A stretch of 24,317 nt of DNA, taken from the NCBI GenBank assembly GCA_002402325.1, contig DHFQ01000102.1:1-24317 (forward strand), in the 5' to 3' direction. Origin of the DNA: Candidatus Aminicenantes bacterium UBA4820. GTDB lineage: Bacteria > Acidobacteriota > UBA4820. The number at the start of each line of letters is the position of its first letter. Position 1 is the stretch's first letter. The position numbers and the translations under genes are program-made. Positions 1 through 7,839 of the stretch are shown piece after piece. The notes under the pieces were generated by a model. It saw only the letters and a program-made list of their open reading frames with translations, ran no database searches and had not been told where the DNA came from.

Positions 1-2
1 AG

Positions 3-440
3 GCAGCCCCGCCGCCGCCGCCACCACCGCCACCACCAACACCTCCACCGCCACCACCCAAACCTGAGATGATTAAAATTACACTTGATGAAAGTGTTCT
101 TCATTTCAAAATTGATAGTTGGGCAATTCCAAAAGAGGGTGAAGCAGCGCTGAATGAAGCAATTGAAAAACTCAACAAATATCACGCTTTAAAAATTAAT
201 ATCACGGGTTATACCTGCAAATTGGGTTCTGACAGTTGGAACCTCACTTTGAGCAAAAGAAGGGCTGAATCCGTAAAGAAATATTTTGTTGAGCATGGAA
301 TTGATGAATCAAGGATTGAAAAAGTGGAAGGAATGGGAAAGGCAAACCCGATTGCAGACAACAACACGAAGGAAGGAAGATCAAAGAATAGAAGGGTCGA
401 AATCACCGCGGTAGCACCCATTGAAGTTCCAAAAAATTAG
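3..440 (+). CDS. OmpA-family C-terminal peptidoglycan-binding domain protein (5' partial)
   Basis: The frame is open to the left edge, so the ATG at 69 is not the true start and the gene begins outside the window. The visible part encodes two Ala, ten Pro, a Thr, six Pro and then Lys-Pro-Glu, a rigid polyproline linker typical between an outer-membrane or periplasmic domain and an OmpA/Pal domain. The remaining ~120 residues are a full OmpA C-terminal domain: a GYT-x-x-x-GS turn, LSKRRAESVKKYF, GMGKANPIADN and EGRSKNRRVEI. Such domains hold the outer membrane to peptidoglycan. The Asp that normally follows the first Thr (D271 of Acinetobacter OmpA) is Cys here (codon TGC at 215-217). The Arg 15 residues later (R286 there) is kept. 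The N-terminal domain is unseen, so barrel protein and lipoprotein are both possible. Confidence 0.9.
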   Translation, partial: AAPPPPPPPPPPTPPPPPPKPEMIKITLDESVLHFKIDSWAIPKEGEAALNEAIEKLNKYHALKINITGYTCKLGSDSWNLTLSKRRAESVKKYFVEHGIDESRIEKVEGMGKANPIADNNTKEGRSKNRRVEITAVAPIEVPKN

Positions 441-459
441 TCATTTAAAAATGTAATTT

Positions 460-491
460 AAAAAAGGGGAGCATTTGCTCCCCTTTTTTTT
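460..491. terminator. Bidirectional intrinsic terminator after the OmpA-family gene
   Basis: A perfect GGGGAGC / GCTCCCC stem (466-472 and 477-483) closes an ATTT loop. It is flanked by an A-run on the left and eight T on the right, so it works on both strands. It lies 20-50 bases past the OmpA stop. It is also the first clear terminator met by minus-strand transcripts leaving the gene that ends at 778. Confidence 0.93.
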
Positions 492-777
492 CTCCCTGAA
501 GAAGGGGGATTACTTCCCCCCTCTCAGGCACTTCACTTCGGTTCGTTGAATACCCCCCATTTGAATGTGCCTCTAACGGAGTGAATCCGATGCTCGGCAC
601 TTTAATTATTAAAAAGAATAAAAAAAGGGGTAGACCGATAGCGTAATAAAAAATTCAAGCAAGAGAAATTTAGCAAAACCTAAACTTTCATTCATTGAAA
701 ATGTGATATCTGGACTTTCATACCAGCAACTAAACTACTTTGCAAATCTTCGGTTGATAGACATAAAACCTGCTATT
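492..777. other. Intergenic region with alternative inverted repeats, no convincing gene
   Basis: This gap separates two gene ends. It contains GGGGGA / TCCCCC (505-520), a 10-bp stem with one bulge pairing 526-535 with 562-572 (AGGCAC with GTGCCT), and a competing GTGCC / GGCAC pairing (567-571 with 596-600) with an inner CGGA / TCCG. Pairings 2 and 3 cannot form together. On the minus strand it would be a 3' UTR of about 290 bases before the terminator at 460-491. A plus frame is open from 634 to 855 but has no good start and overlaps the end of the minus gene. I recognise no RNA family. Confidence 0.5.
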
Positions 778-2415
778 TTATCTTTCACTCTTTGCATTTT
801 CAAGTGGCACCCAATCGCCTGCCTTGAGGAAACGAAGGGTTACCTGACCTTTTGATGTGTAAGAAGAGAGAGAGTTATAATCCCATTTAAGAAATTTGCT
901 GTTTCCTCCACTGAGGGTAGTTATCAGGAATCTGTTTTCAAGAGACCCGAAGCACTTAGCCTTCTCTGAAGGAACATCGGAATCCCCACCTGAAGGATCA
1001 ATGGGAATCCAACCAAATGGAGGAATGTATGCTTCCACCCATCGATGGAAAACATCATCTCTTGAAGCATCGTCTCCTCTTATAACGACAGACCCGGCAT
1101 ATCTTGCGGGAATTCCTGCTGCACGAAGCATAGCAATCATTACAAATGAGTATTCCGAACAGGAGCCAGAGCCTCTTTTTAAAACTACAGGGGCAACATT
1201 CCATCCTCCAGATAACTCATAGTGCATCTTATCTTGGATGTAGTCATAAATCTTTCTAACAATTTTGTAGGAATTTGTCTCACCTTTTAACGCCTCTTTC
1301 ACACCCTCTTGAATGACTGGATCATTTATCTGAAGTTTTGTGTCATCCTTCAAATAATTTTTTAATCCATCGGGAATTTCCTTCACATCAAGAGCGAGTT
1401 TTGGGTCAAGAAAGTAGGAGACAGAGTAAAGCGTGCAATTGACCTTAACATTTGCCTCTGCTGTATCAAATGGTTTTAAATTCTTAAAGGAGAAAACAGC
1501 GCATTTCTGTCCCCACTCATCCTCCTCAATCTTATAATTTGAAGGATAGATTTCGATCTTTGAATCGATGTCTTGAAAAATTAGTTTTTCTGGCAAAGCA
1601 AGATTGACATTTAACTCTTCAACACTGCCCGGCCCGAAATTCCTGTATTTCTCCCCAAAGGTTAAACTCTCTTTTCTTGGATTGTATCTTAAAGGCTTTC
1701 CTATTTCTGGGAGTTTCATAAATTGAATGACCTTTTTTTGATAATCTACGCAAACGAGGTCATCTTTAAAAAATGTAATTCCAGAAGTGTAAGGACCGGG
1801 TGCCTTTAAGATGTTTATAACCCAGCCAGTATCAACATCCATCTCATAAATTTCATCCCTCATCCTCTCTGAAACCCATAGGTAGCCATCTTTAAAGGTA
1901 ATTGAAGTCAACTCGCCTCTTCTTCCAGATTTAAACACGGGTGAGGTTATTGACTTAAATGTTGTTCCATCTGACGAGTCAATCTGAGAAATAGTTTGAG
2001 TTGCTCCATCTGCAATCCATATATTTTTTCCATCGAAACCTATACTTTGAGGAGAATCAAGGTCAAGAACAAGAGTTGAAAGGGTAATTCCTGTCTCTTC
2101 ATCGTAGATAAAAACTTTTTTTTCAATCCCATCAAGTATATAAAATTTCTTTCCATCAAAACAAAAAGAGGTCAAATTGAAGCAGGGAGGATCAAAACTA
2201 TTTAAAATTTTCCCATTTTCTTTATCAACTTCATAAATTTTTACACTGCTCAAATCGCCAACAAAAAATGAATTGTCGTTAAGCACGATTCCCACAGGAG
2301 TTTTCAACGATTCAAGAGAAATACTTTTTAAACTCTCCTTAAGCGGGATTTGGGCAAACAAGGAGAACCAGCCAAAAACTAAAAACATCACCAACAAAAA
2401 CCTTACTCTTTTCAT
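778..2415 (-). CDS. Exported transglutaminase-like protein with N-terminal beta-propeller-like region
   Basis: A signal peptide (MKR then a hydrophobic stretch ending FSLFAQ) is followed by repeated segments of the type FDGKNIWIAD and FDGKKFYILD, about residues 30-235. These look like blades of an NHL/YncE-like propeller. A linking beta-rich region follows, then a transglutaminase-like core at about 385-480. The cysteine-protease-like triad is visible: C419 in GSGSCSEYS, H457 in VFHRWVEAY and D473 in PIDPSGGD. Bacterial relatives act as proteases, amidases or crosslinkers on exported substrates, and the substrate here is unknown. AGGAGG five bases before the ATG sets the start, and that site touches the tlyA stop. 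It is the last gene of the minus run and ends without a nearby terminator. Confidence 0.85.
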   Translation of the reverse strand: MKRVRFLLVMFLVFGWFSLFAQIPLKESLKSISLESLKTPVGIVLNDNSFFVGDLSSVKIYEVDKENGKILNSFDPPCFNLTSFCFDGKKFYILDGIEKKVFIYDEETGITLSTLVLDLDSPQSIGFDGKNIWIADGATQTISQIDSSDGTTFKSITSPVFKSGRRGELTSITFKDGYLWVSERMRDEIYEMDVDTGWVINILKAPGPYTSGITFFKDDLVCVDYQKKVIQFMKLPEIGKPLRYNPRKESLTFGEKYRNFGPGSVEELNVNLALPEKLIFQDIDSKIEIYPSNYKIEEDEWGQKCAVFSFKNLKPFDTAEANVKVNCTLYSVSYFLDPKLALDVKEIPDGLKNYLKDDTKLQINDPVIQEGVKEALKGETNSYKIVRKIYDYIQDKMHYELSGGWNVAPVVLKRGSGSCSEYSFVMIAMLRAAGIPARYAGSVVIRGDDASRDDVFHRWVEAYIPPFGWIPIDPSGGDSDVPSEKAKCFGSLENRFLITTLSGGNSKFLKWDYNSLSSYTSKGQVTLRFLKAGDWVPLENAKSER

Positions 2416-2424
2416 CTTTACCTC

Positions 2425-3165
2425 CTATTTAAGATAAATAAAAAATTCTTCATTGCCTTTCGCTCCTTTTATGGGACTTTTTTCAATTCCTTCAACTTTA
2501 TATCCAATAGTTTTGGCAAATTCTTTTATTCCTGACAAAACTTCAAATTTAACATTTTCATCTTTTACTATTCCCTTTTTGACATTTTTCCTTCCCGCTT
2601 CAAATTGTGGTTTGATAAGGGCAAGGACTTTAGCATTTTTAAGAACCTCTTTTACTCTTTTCAAGATTATTTTTAGCGAAATGAATGAAACATCAATCAC
2701 AATAAAATCAACTTCAAAGGGAAGGACATCCTTTTCAAGGTTCCTTGCATTAAATCTTTCAATAGTATAGACCCTCTCATCATTTTTAATTTTTTCATCC
2801 AACAAGTTTTTTCCAACATCAAGTGCTATAACCTTTGATGCTCCGTTTTGTAGAAGGCAATCTGTAAATCCTCCCGTTGATGAGCCGATATCAAGACAAT
2901 TAAGATTTTTTACATCAATTTTGAAAGAATCTAATGCTCCTTGAAGTTTTAGTCCGCCTCTGCTTACAAAAGGGCAGGAGTTTTGGGTGATTTCAATTTT
3001 ACAATCCTCATCAAAAAGTGAACCCGCCTTGCTTATAATTACTCCATTCACCTTTACAACACCGCTTAAAATCAAGCCTTGAGCCTTGTGTCTTGAGTCA
3101 GCCAGATTGTTTTTTAAAAGAAGTAAATCCAGTCTTTCCTTGTTTTTTTTCAATTCAAAAATCAC
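2425..3165 (-). CDS. tlyA: TlyA-family rRNA 2'-O-methyltransferase / hemolysin-like protein
   Basis: An N-terminal S4 RNA-binding domain (ERLDLLLLKNNLADSRHKAQ, VVKVNGV) precedes an FtsJ-like Rossmann methyltransferase. The SAM-binding motif is CLDIGSSTGGFTDCLLQ, followed by ALDVG, IDVSFISL and a KPQFEAG segment characteristic of TlyA. In Mycobacterium TlyA 2'-O-methylates 16S and 23S rRNA. The start is uncertain: GTG at 3165 (chosen, 11-base overlap with ispA), TTG at 3186 and TTG at 3153 are all possible, and none has a strong Shine-Dalgarno. S4 alignment favours a start within a few residues before KERLD. It follows xseB and ispA as in many bacterial xseA-xseB-ispA-dxs-tlyA clusters, but dxs and xseA are not here. 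Confidence 0.88.
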   Translation of the reverse strand: MIFELKKNKERLDLLLLKNNLADSRHKAQGLILSGVVKVNGVIISKAGSLFDEDCKIEITQNSCPFVSRGGLKLQGALDSFKIDVKNLNCLDIGSSTGGFTDCLLQNGASKVIALDVGKNLLDEKIKNDERVYTIERFNARNLEKDVLPFEVDFIVIDVSFISLKIILKRVKEVLKNAKVLALIKPQFEAGRKNVKKGIVKDENVKFEVLSGIKEFAKTIGYKVEGIEKSPIKGAKGNEEFFIYLK

Positions 3166-4042
3166 GCTTTGCAATAAAACGGGCAATATCTCTTAAATCC
3201 TGTGCTTTGTCTCCAAAAGGTGCAAGGCTTCTTAAAGCAAGTGAAAGGTAGTTTTCAAGATTTACTTTTGCCTTTTCAAGCCCCCATAAAGAGACAAGGG
3301 TCTTTTTGTTATCCCTTTTATCTTTCCCGGGAGTCTTTCCAAGTTTTTCGATTGTTGAGACTTCATCAAGGATGTCATCCGAAAGTTGAAAAGAGATGCC
3401 AAGTGGTTTTGCAAACGTTTTTAATGTTTTCAAAGTTTTTGAATCCGCATTAGCCCATATCGCACCGCATACAATGGATGCTTCAAGAAGTTTGCCCGTC
3501 TTTAATTGGTGCATTTCAAGGAGAGATTTTTCATCAAATTCATCATCCTTTTTAGAAATGTCTTGCGCCTGACCCAGAGCCATTCCTTTTCTGCCAATCG
3601 CATTCAAAACCTGCCTTAAAGACCTCATCCTTTTCCTGATGAAAGAACTCCCTTCAGGATGGTTGGCTATTAACTCAATGCCAAGTGTCTGGAGTGAATC
3701 TCCCGCTAATATTGCTATTGCCTCACCAAAAACTTTATGGTTTGTTGGAACACCCCTTCTAAAATCATCGTTATCCATTGCAGGAAGGTCGTCGTGGATA
3801 AGGCTATAAGCGTGGATGAGTTCAATGCCAGAAGCGCATTTAGAAATCTCTTTTAAATCTCTGCCGCCACATAATTCGTATGTTGTCAACGCAAGGACAG
3901 GCCTGATTCTTTTTCCTTTTGATAAAACGGAGTAAGCCATGCTTTTTTCAAGAATATTATCATCTTTATCCACAAAAATTTCCGCAAGAGTGTCCTCAAT
4001 TATTGGAACATATTTTTCAAAGGGTCGGGGTAATTTTTCCAT
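3155..4042 (-). CDS. ispA: (2E,6E)-farnesyl / short-chain polyprenyl diphosphate synthase
   Basis: This trans-prenyltransferase condenses isopentenyl diphosphate with an allylic diphosphate to make C15 (or C20) chains. GKRIRP (substrate binding) lies near residue 43. The first aspartate-rich motif is DDLPAMD at 84-90, with the two-residue insertion of IspA-type bacterial enzymes, and the second is DDILD at 222-226. GQAQD and HQLKTG are also present. The total of 295 residues fits the family. I place the start at the ATG at 4042 because AAAGG lies seven bases upstream, although the frame extends to a TTG at 4057 that overlaps the xseB stop. FPP versus GGPP specificity cannot be told from this sequence. 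Confidence 0.92.
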   Translation of the reverse strand: MEKLPRPFEKYVPIIEDTLAEIFVDKDDNILEKSMAYSVLSKGKRIRPVLALTTYELCGGRDLKEISKCASGIELIHAYSLIHDDLPAMDNDDFRRGVPTNHKVFGEAIAILAGDSLQTLGIELIANHPEGSSFIRKRMRSLRQVLNAIGRKGMALGQAQDISKKDDEFDEKSLLEMHQLKTGKLLEASIVCGAIWANADSKTLKTLKTFAKPLGISFQLSDDILDEVSTIEKLGKTPGKDKRDNKKTLVSLWGLEKAKVNLENYLSLALRSLAPFGDKAQDLRDIARFIAKRDF

Positions 4043-4053
4043 TGAAAAGCCTT

Positions 4054-4311
4054 TCAAACCTCTTTTTTATTGTTATTATTTTCATCTTTGAAAAAATTTT
4101 CTGTAATATCTTTTTCAGTTGAATCAATCAGTTTTTTCACCTTTAGTTTTGCTTCGTTTAGTTCTGATTCAAGCTCCTTTGAGAGAAGAACACCCCGTTC
4201 AAAAAGTTTTAAACTCTCCTCAAGTGAACAATTCTCCCCATCAAGTTTTGATGCTATTTCCTCAAGTTCTTTTAACTTTTCTTCAAAAGTTATTTGTTTA
4301 TTTTTTGTCAT
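4054..4311 (-). CDS. xseB: Exodeoxyribonuclease VII small subunit
   Basis: A small, highly charged helical protein (85 residues) with the family pattern TFEEKLKELEEIASKL, then LEESLKLFERGVLLSKE. XseB binds several copies to XseA to make exonuclease VII, which degrades single-stranded DNA. The C-terminal tail is Asn/Lys-rich. AGGAGA five bases before the ATG sets the start. The large subunit xseA is absent from this window, so the partner must lie elsewhere. The xseB-ispA order is common in bacteria and supports both calls. Confidence 0.92.
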   Translation of the reverse strand: MTKNKQITFEEKLKELEEIASKLDGENCSLEESLKLFERGVLLSKELESELNEAKLKVKKLIDSTEKDITENFFKDENNNNKKEV

Positions 4312-4319
4312 AAATTCTC

Positions 4320-4910
4320 CTATGGGTAGGTTATTATGGATGAATTTATTTGTTCTTTAGAAAGTTTATCTTTGAGATTTTTTGCTTCATCCTCCGTTTT
4401 CAATCCAACTATTAAGACCAACTTTAAATTCCCCTTATCCTTGAGCGTAGTTTTGTATCCTTTTGCTTTTAATTTGCTTTCCAGAGTTTTTGCGTTTTGA
4501 AGCGATGAAAAGGCTCCAACCTGAAGTGCATAGCCAGTTGAAGTGATATTTTCTTTTTTGGGTTCTTCTTTTTTCTCTTCAATAATAGGGACACTTTCAA
4601 CAAATTCCTCTTTTCCTTGTTCTTCGACTTTTGTCTCTTTAATCTCTTCAATTGCAACCTTTTTTTCCTCAACCGGTTTTTCTTGCTCAATTGATTTTGG
4701 AGTCTCAGGAGGGATCTCCTTTTTCTCCGGCGGTGCTTCAGGTTTGAACGATTCTTTAACCGCTTCACTTTCGGTTATAGGTGCTTTACTTTCAGTTTTT
4801 TCAACCTTCAACTTGCCTGATGACATCCACGATATAACCACTATTAAAAAGCTTAAGAGGATTACTATTGAAATAATCCAGATTAAATTTGAAGATTCTC
4901 TCGATGGCAT
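4320..4910 (-). CDS. Single-pass membrane protein with C-terminal SPOR domain
   Basis: A short cytoplasmic N-terminus is followed by one membrane helix (about residues 9-30). Next come ~90 residues rich in Glu, Lys and Pro (35-122) that probably span the periplasm, and a SPOR domain (about 126-196: YALQVGAFSSLQNAKTLESK ... LVLIVGL). SPOR domains bind denuded septal glycans, so a role at the division site or in wall remodelling is inferred. AGGAG precedes the ATG and sits between the upstream stop and this start. The linker is low complexity and should not be used for homology. It resembles FtsN-like or DedD-like proteins in layout, but I cannot assign either name. Confidence 0.87.
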   Translation of the reverse strand: MPSRESSNLIWIISIVILLSFLIVVISWMSSGKLKVEKTESKAPITESEAVKESFKPEAPPEKKEIPPETPKSIEQEKPVEEKKVAIEEIKETKVEEQGKEEFVESVPIIEEKKEEPKKENITSTGYALQVGAFSSLQNAKTLESKLKAKGYKTTLKDKGNLKLVLIVGLKTEDEAKNLKDKLSKEQINSSIITYP

Positions 4911-4920
4911 CCGTATCTCC

Positions 4921-6015
4921 TTAAATCTTTAATGAAGTGTTAGTCTTGATGTAGTTCTCCACTTCCATTATCTCTTCTTTACTTAAAAATTTATGTGCAA
5001 AGAAAGAAACAGAATAATAAACTTCAACCATAAAGGAGTTTAATTTAGCGATTTTTTCTTCTTCTGAAAAACTTCTCAATTTCATCAGGATAATATCAGG
5101 GTCAAACCTGCCATACAGATAAAAACCTTCCTGCTCTTCTAAAAATTGAGAGAAATCATTTGCAAGCAAATTATGACTATCCTTAAAAACTTTCTCTGCA
5201 TTACCGCCCAATTTTTGAAAGTAAATCGAAAAAACATCATTAAATTCGTCAATCAGTTCCTCTAAGGTGAGAATCTTTTCTGTTGATTCTTTGGAAACCG
5301 AACTTTCTTTCTTTATCAAGCCGAGTGTTATAAAAATCCACAAAACATTGTATGTTTCAAATTGAGAAAGATAACTTGCCTCAAGCAAATAGTCAACTGT
5401 TGTAGATTTGCTCATTATTGAAAGAAGATGCTCCTCTTCGCCTGTCAATTCAAGAGAAGATGAGAAAGAAGGAATCTGCTCAGACCTCTTTACCCTTGTT
5501 TCAAGAGTGCCTACCGCAGAATAGATCGTTTTCCAACTTTTCACCTTTTTCATCCCAAGATGAAGAAGATGGGGCATATCCATTGACAGAGTGATTAACT
5601 CTTCTGTAGAAAAATCTGTCAATTCAAGGTAGTATTTACCTTTTGTGAGAGAAAGAACAGAGTCAATTATCTCGATGAGTTGATTTTTTACACCAAGAAT
5701 CATTTCCTCAGATGTTAAAATGCCAAGGTCAACAAGAATTTCTCCAAGTTTTTTCCCCTGTCCAACTTTTTTGGAGGTTACTATGAATTCTTTAACGGTT
5801 ATCTGTCCTCTTCTCAACAAGAACTCTCCAAGCCTATCATCACTGCATTTTGACGATGCAAAGACTACATTACCGTTTTTTATAAACATTGATTTAGGAT
5901 AACCTTTTTCCTCTACAATTAGAACCCCGGTTTCTTTATCTCTATACAAAGACATCAAAAGTGTAGGAAGTAAAATGTCAGATAAATCACCCTCAAGAAC
6001 CAAGCCGTCTGTCAT
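4921..6015 (-). CDS. PATAN-type (DUF4388) regulatory protein
   Basis: Residues ~5-45 (LVLEGDLSDILLPTLLMSLY, then KETGVLIVEEKGYPKSMFIK and NGNVVFASS) match the PATAN/DUF4388 fold, which occurs in regulators of Myxococcota, Cyanobacteria and related groups. RLGEFLLRRGQI and KLGEILVDLGILT (~62-103) resemble the helical repeats that often follow it. The rest (to 364) is mostly helical with no motif I recognise. The ATG overlaps the GGDEF stop as ATGA, so the two are probably translationally coupled. I infer a signalling adaptor acting with the upstream diguanylate cyclase, but no partner is proved. Confidence 0.8.
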   Translation of the reverse strand: MTDGLVLEGDLSDILLPTLLMSLYRDKETGVLIVEEKGYPKSMFIKNGNVVFASSKCSDDRLGEFLLRRGQITVKEFIVTSKKVGQGKKLGEILVDLGILTSEEMILGVKNQLIEIIDSVLSLTKGKYYLELTDFSTEELITLSMDMPHLLHLGMKKVKSWKTIYSAVGTLETRVKRSEQIPSFSSSLELTGEEEHLLSIMSKSTTVDYLLEASYLSQFETYNVLWIFITLGLIKKESSVSKESTEKILTLEELIDEFNDVFSIYFQKLGGNAEKVFKDSHNLLANDFSQFLEEQEGFYLYGRFDPDIILMKLRSFSEEEKIAKLNSFMVEVYYSVSFFAHKFLSKEEIMEVENYIKTNTSLKI

Positions 6016-7064
6016 GGAAATCTTTTTAAAGGAGAGGCAATCATAACGCTATTTTTTGAATTACTTTTGACTAAAAACATCGCTTCATCAGCCCTTTTGA
6101 CGAGGTCATCTTTGGTTATTGCATGTGTCGGGCAACAGGCTATTCCAAAGGATGCTGTGATTTCAATTCCCCCCGTTTCTGGAAGAAGAAATGGGGTTTG
6201 AGCAATTCTTTGTCTCACTCTTTCCGCAACTTCATAGGCGCCATTCACCTCCGTTTCTGGAAGGACGATACAAAACTCATCGCCGCCATATCTCACAACC
6301 TTATCAATCGTTCTAACGGCATTTAAAATTCTTGATGCAGCCTCCTGCAAAGTTCTTGAACCCATAGTGTGTCCAAATCTGTTGTTGACCTCTCTTAAAC
6401 CGTCAAGGTCAAGAAAAATGAGTGAAAGGGGGCTATTATATCTTCTTGACCTTTCAAGTTCCTCAAGCATATATTCCTCAAAAAACCGTCTGTTGTATGC
6501 CATTGTTAGGTCATCTTTAGTTACAAGGTCGTTGATTCTTTTAAAAGTTATGGCATTTTTTATAGGAAAAGATGCTTCGTTTACAAAATTACAGATGTAT
6601 TCAAAATTTGCATTGTTTATGTAGGTTTTGTCATAGTTTTCCTCTGAAATGCCGATGAGCATAAGTCCATCATATTCGTAAGCAAGTTGCATTGGAAAGC
6701 ATGCAAGGCGGGAAATCTTTTTACCTTCCGCTGTTGGGCATATTTTATCCTTTTCCACTCTGTAATCATACAACTTTGGGAGCATATTTCTAACAAGAAC
6801 TTCCAGTTCGAACTTTGTCATCCCAAATCTTTCAACCTGATGACTTTCGCTATAAATGCCGAATTTGAAGATTCTTTCTACAAATTGTCCTCTCTGGCTA
6901 AAAATAAAAAATGTGCCAAAATCAATATTAAAATGTTTTTGAAAAGCAGAAAAGATTTCTTCAACTACACTCTGTATTTCAAGGGCTCTAAAAATTTTAC
7001 TCAAATCTTTAAAAAGCGAATTTTCCATCTTTTGTGTAATTGAAAGTTTATCTTTTCCCGCCAT
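6012..7064 (-). CDS. GAF-like / GGDEF diguanylate cyclase
   Basis: Residues ~25-180 look like a GAF-type sensor domain, and there is no membrane helix, so the protein is cytosolic. A complete GGDEF domain follows (about 185-345). It starts DDLTMAYNRRFFEEYMLEEL, has the Mg/GTP region LIFLDLDGLREVNNRFGH, and the intact active site GGDEF at 260-264. An inhibitory-site RxxD (RTID, 251-254) sits exactly five residues before it, so feedback inhibition by c-di-GMP is expected. The product is c-di-GMP made from two GTP. Its stop overlaps the PATAN start by four bases. No strong Shine-Dalgarno precedes the ATG, which lies seven bases before the slipin stop-side boundary, so coupling to slipin translation is possible. 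Confidence 0.92.
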   Translation of the reverse strand: MAGKDKLSITQKMENSLFKDLSKIFRALEIQSVVEEIFSAFQKHFNIDFGTFFIFSQRGQFVERIFKFGIYSESHQVERFGMTKFELEVLVRNMLPKLYDYRVEKDKICPTAEGKKISRLACFPMQLAYEYDGLMLIGISEENYDKTYINNANFEYICNFVNEASFPIKNAITFKRINDLVTKDDLTMAYNRRFFEEYMLEELERSRRYNSPLSLIFLDLDGLREVNNRFGHTMGSRTLQEAASRILNAVRTIDKVVRYGGDEFCIVLPETEVNGAYEVAERVRQRIAQTPFLLPETGGIEITASFGIACCPTHAITKDDLVKRADEAMFLVKSNSKNSVMIASPLKRFP

Positions 7065-7070
7065 TTTTCA

Positions 7071-7838
7071 CTATTTTTTTGGATTCAGCATTGCCATAAG
7101 TTCAACAGGCACAGGGAAAATTACAGTGCTGTTGTTCTCGGTTGAAATCTGAGTGATCGTCTGAAGGTATCTGAGTTGCATAGTGTATGGATTTTGGGCA
7201 AGGACATTCGCTGCCTCAGCAAGTTGTTTTGAAGCTTGAAACTCTCCCTCTGCGTGGATAATTTTTGCCCTCTTTTCTCTTTCCGCTTCAGCCTGTAAAG
7301 CCATAGCCCTTTGCATATCTTGAGGTAGATCAACCTGTTTAATTTCAACTAAAGTTACTTTTACTCCCCATGGGTCAGTGTGTTGGTCAAGAACAGTTTG
7401 TAGTTCTTTGTTGAGTTTGTCTCTTTCTGAAAGAAGGTCATCAAGCTCTACTTGACCAAGTATAGACCTTAAGGTCGTCTGTGAAAGTTGACTTGTCGCA
7501 TATATGTAATTTTCAACCTGAATGATAGCATTCATAGGATTGAAAACCCTGAAATATACAACAGCGTTAACTTTAACCGAGACATTATCTTTTGTAATTA
7601 TATCCTGAGGTGGAACATCAAGAACGATTGTCCTTAATGAAACCCTTACAATCTGGTCAAAAGGTTTAAAGACAAAGATAATTCCTGGACCCTTTGGGTT
7701 TTTTAGCGCCCTTCCAAGTCTAAAAATTACTCCTCTCTCATAATCCCTCAAAATGTTGATGCAGGAAAGAAGCCACAAAGCGATAATTACAACAATGATG
7801 ACAAAAGTTGAAATACTCATTCCAAGAATAGTTTGCAT
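7071..7838 (-). CDS. Slipin / stomatin-like SPFH membrane protein
   Basis: One N-terminal membrane segment (about residues 8-30) leads into an SPFH/Band 7 domain: RDYERGVIFRLGR, KGPGIIFVFKPFD, VSLRTIVLDVPPQDIITKDN, VNAVVYFRV. A helical region rich in Ala/Glu follows (QAEAEREKRAKIIHAEGEFQ). Length and motifs match prokaryotic slipins, which form large membrane-bound oligomers. The upstream gene is nfeD, the usual partner, whose protease domain cleaves the slipin C-terminal region in Pyrococcus. The hydrophobic end TVIFPVPVELMAML resembles that cleaved region. AAGGAGG lies within the last codons of nfeD, so translation is probably coupled. Confidence 0.93.
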   Translation of the reverse strand: MQTILGMSISTFVIIVVIIALWLLSCINILRDYERGVIFRLGRALKNPKGPGIIFVFKPFDQIVRVSLRTIVLDVPPQDIITKDNVSVKVNAVVYFRVFNPMNAIIQVENYIYATSQLSQTTLRSILGQVELDDLLSERDKLNKELQTVLDQHTDPWGVKVTLVEIKQVDLPQDMQRAMALQAEAEREKRAKIIHAEGEFQASKQLAEAANVLAQNPYTMQLRYLQTITQISTENNSTVIFPVPVELMAMLNPKK

Positions 7839-7839
7839 C

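Noticed and set aside
1..60. CCN trinucleotide run as a possible repeat element
   Set aside because: It is in frame and encodes the polyproline linker of the OmpA-family protein, so it is coding.
535..600. tRNA-like GGTTCG stretch
   Set aside because: No acceptor stem, anticodon arm or complete T-arm can be folded around it.
634..855. Open plus-strand frame of 73 codons beyond the OmpA terminator
   Set aside because: It has no good start codon or ribosome site, overlaps the end of the transglutaminase-like gene antisense, and matches nothing I know.
896..1222. Plus frame of 108 codons
   Set aside because: It is antisense to the catalytic core of the transglutaminase-like protein, whose triad is convincing on the minus strand.
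4469..4768. Lys/Arg-rich minus frame of 99 codons
   Set aside because: It is a frame-shifted reading of the Glu/Lys linker of the SPOR protein, and its composition mirrors that low-complexity stretch.
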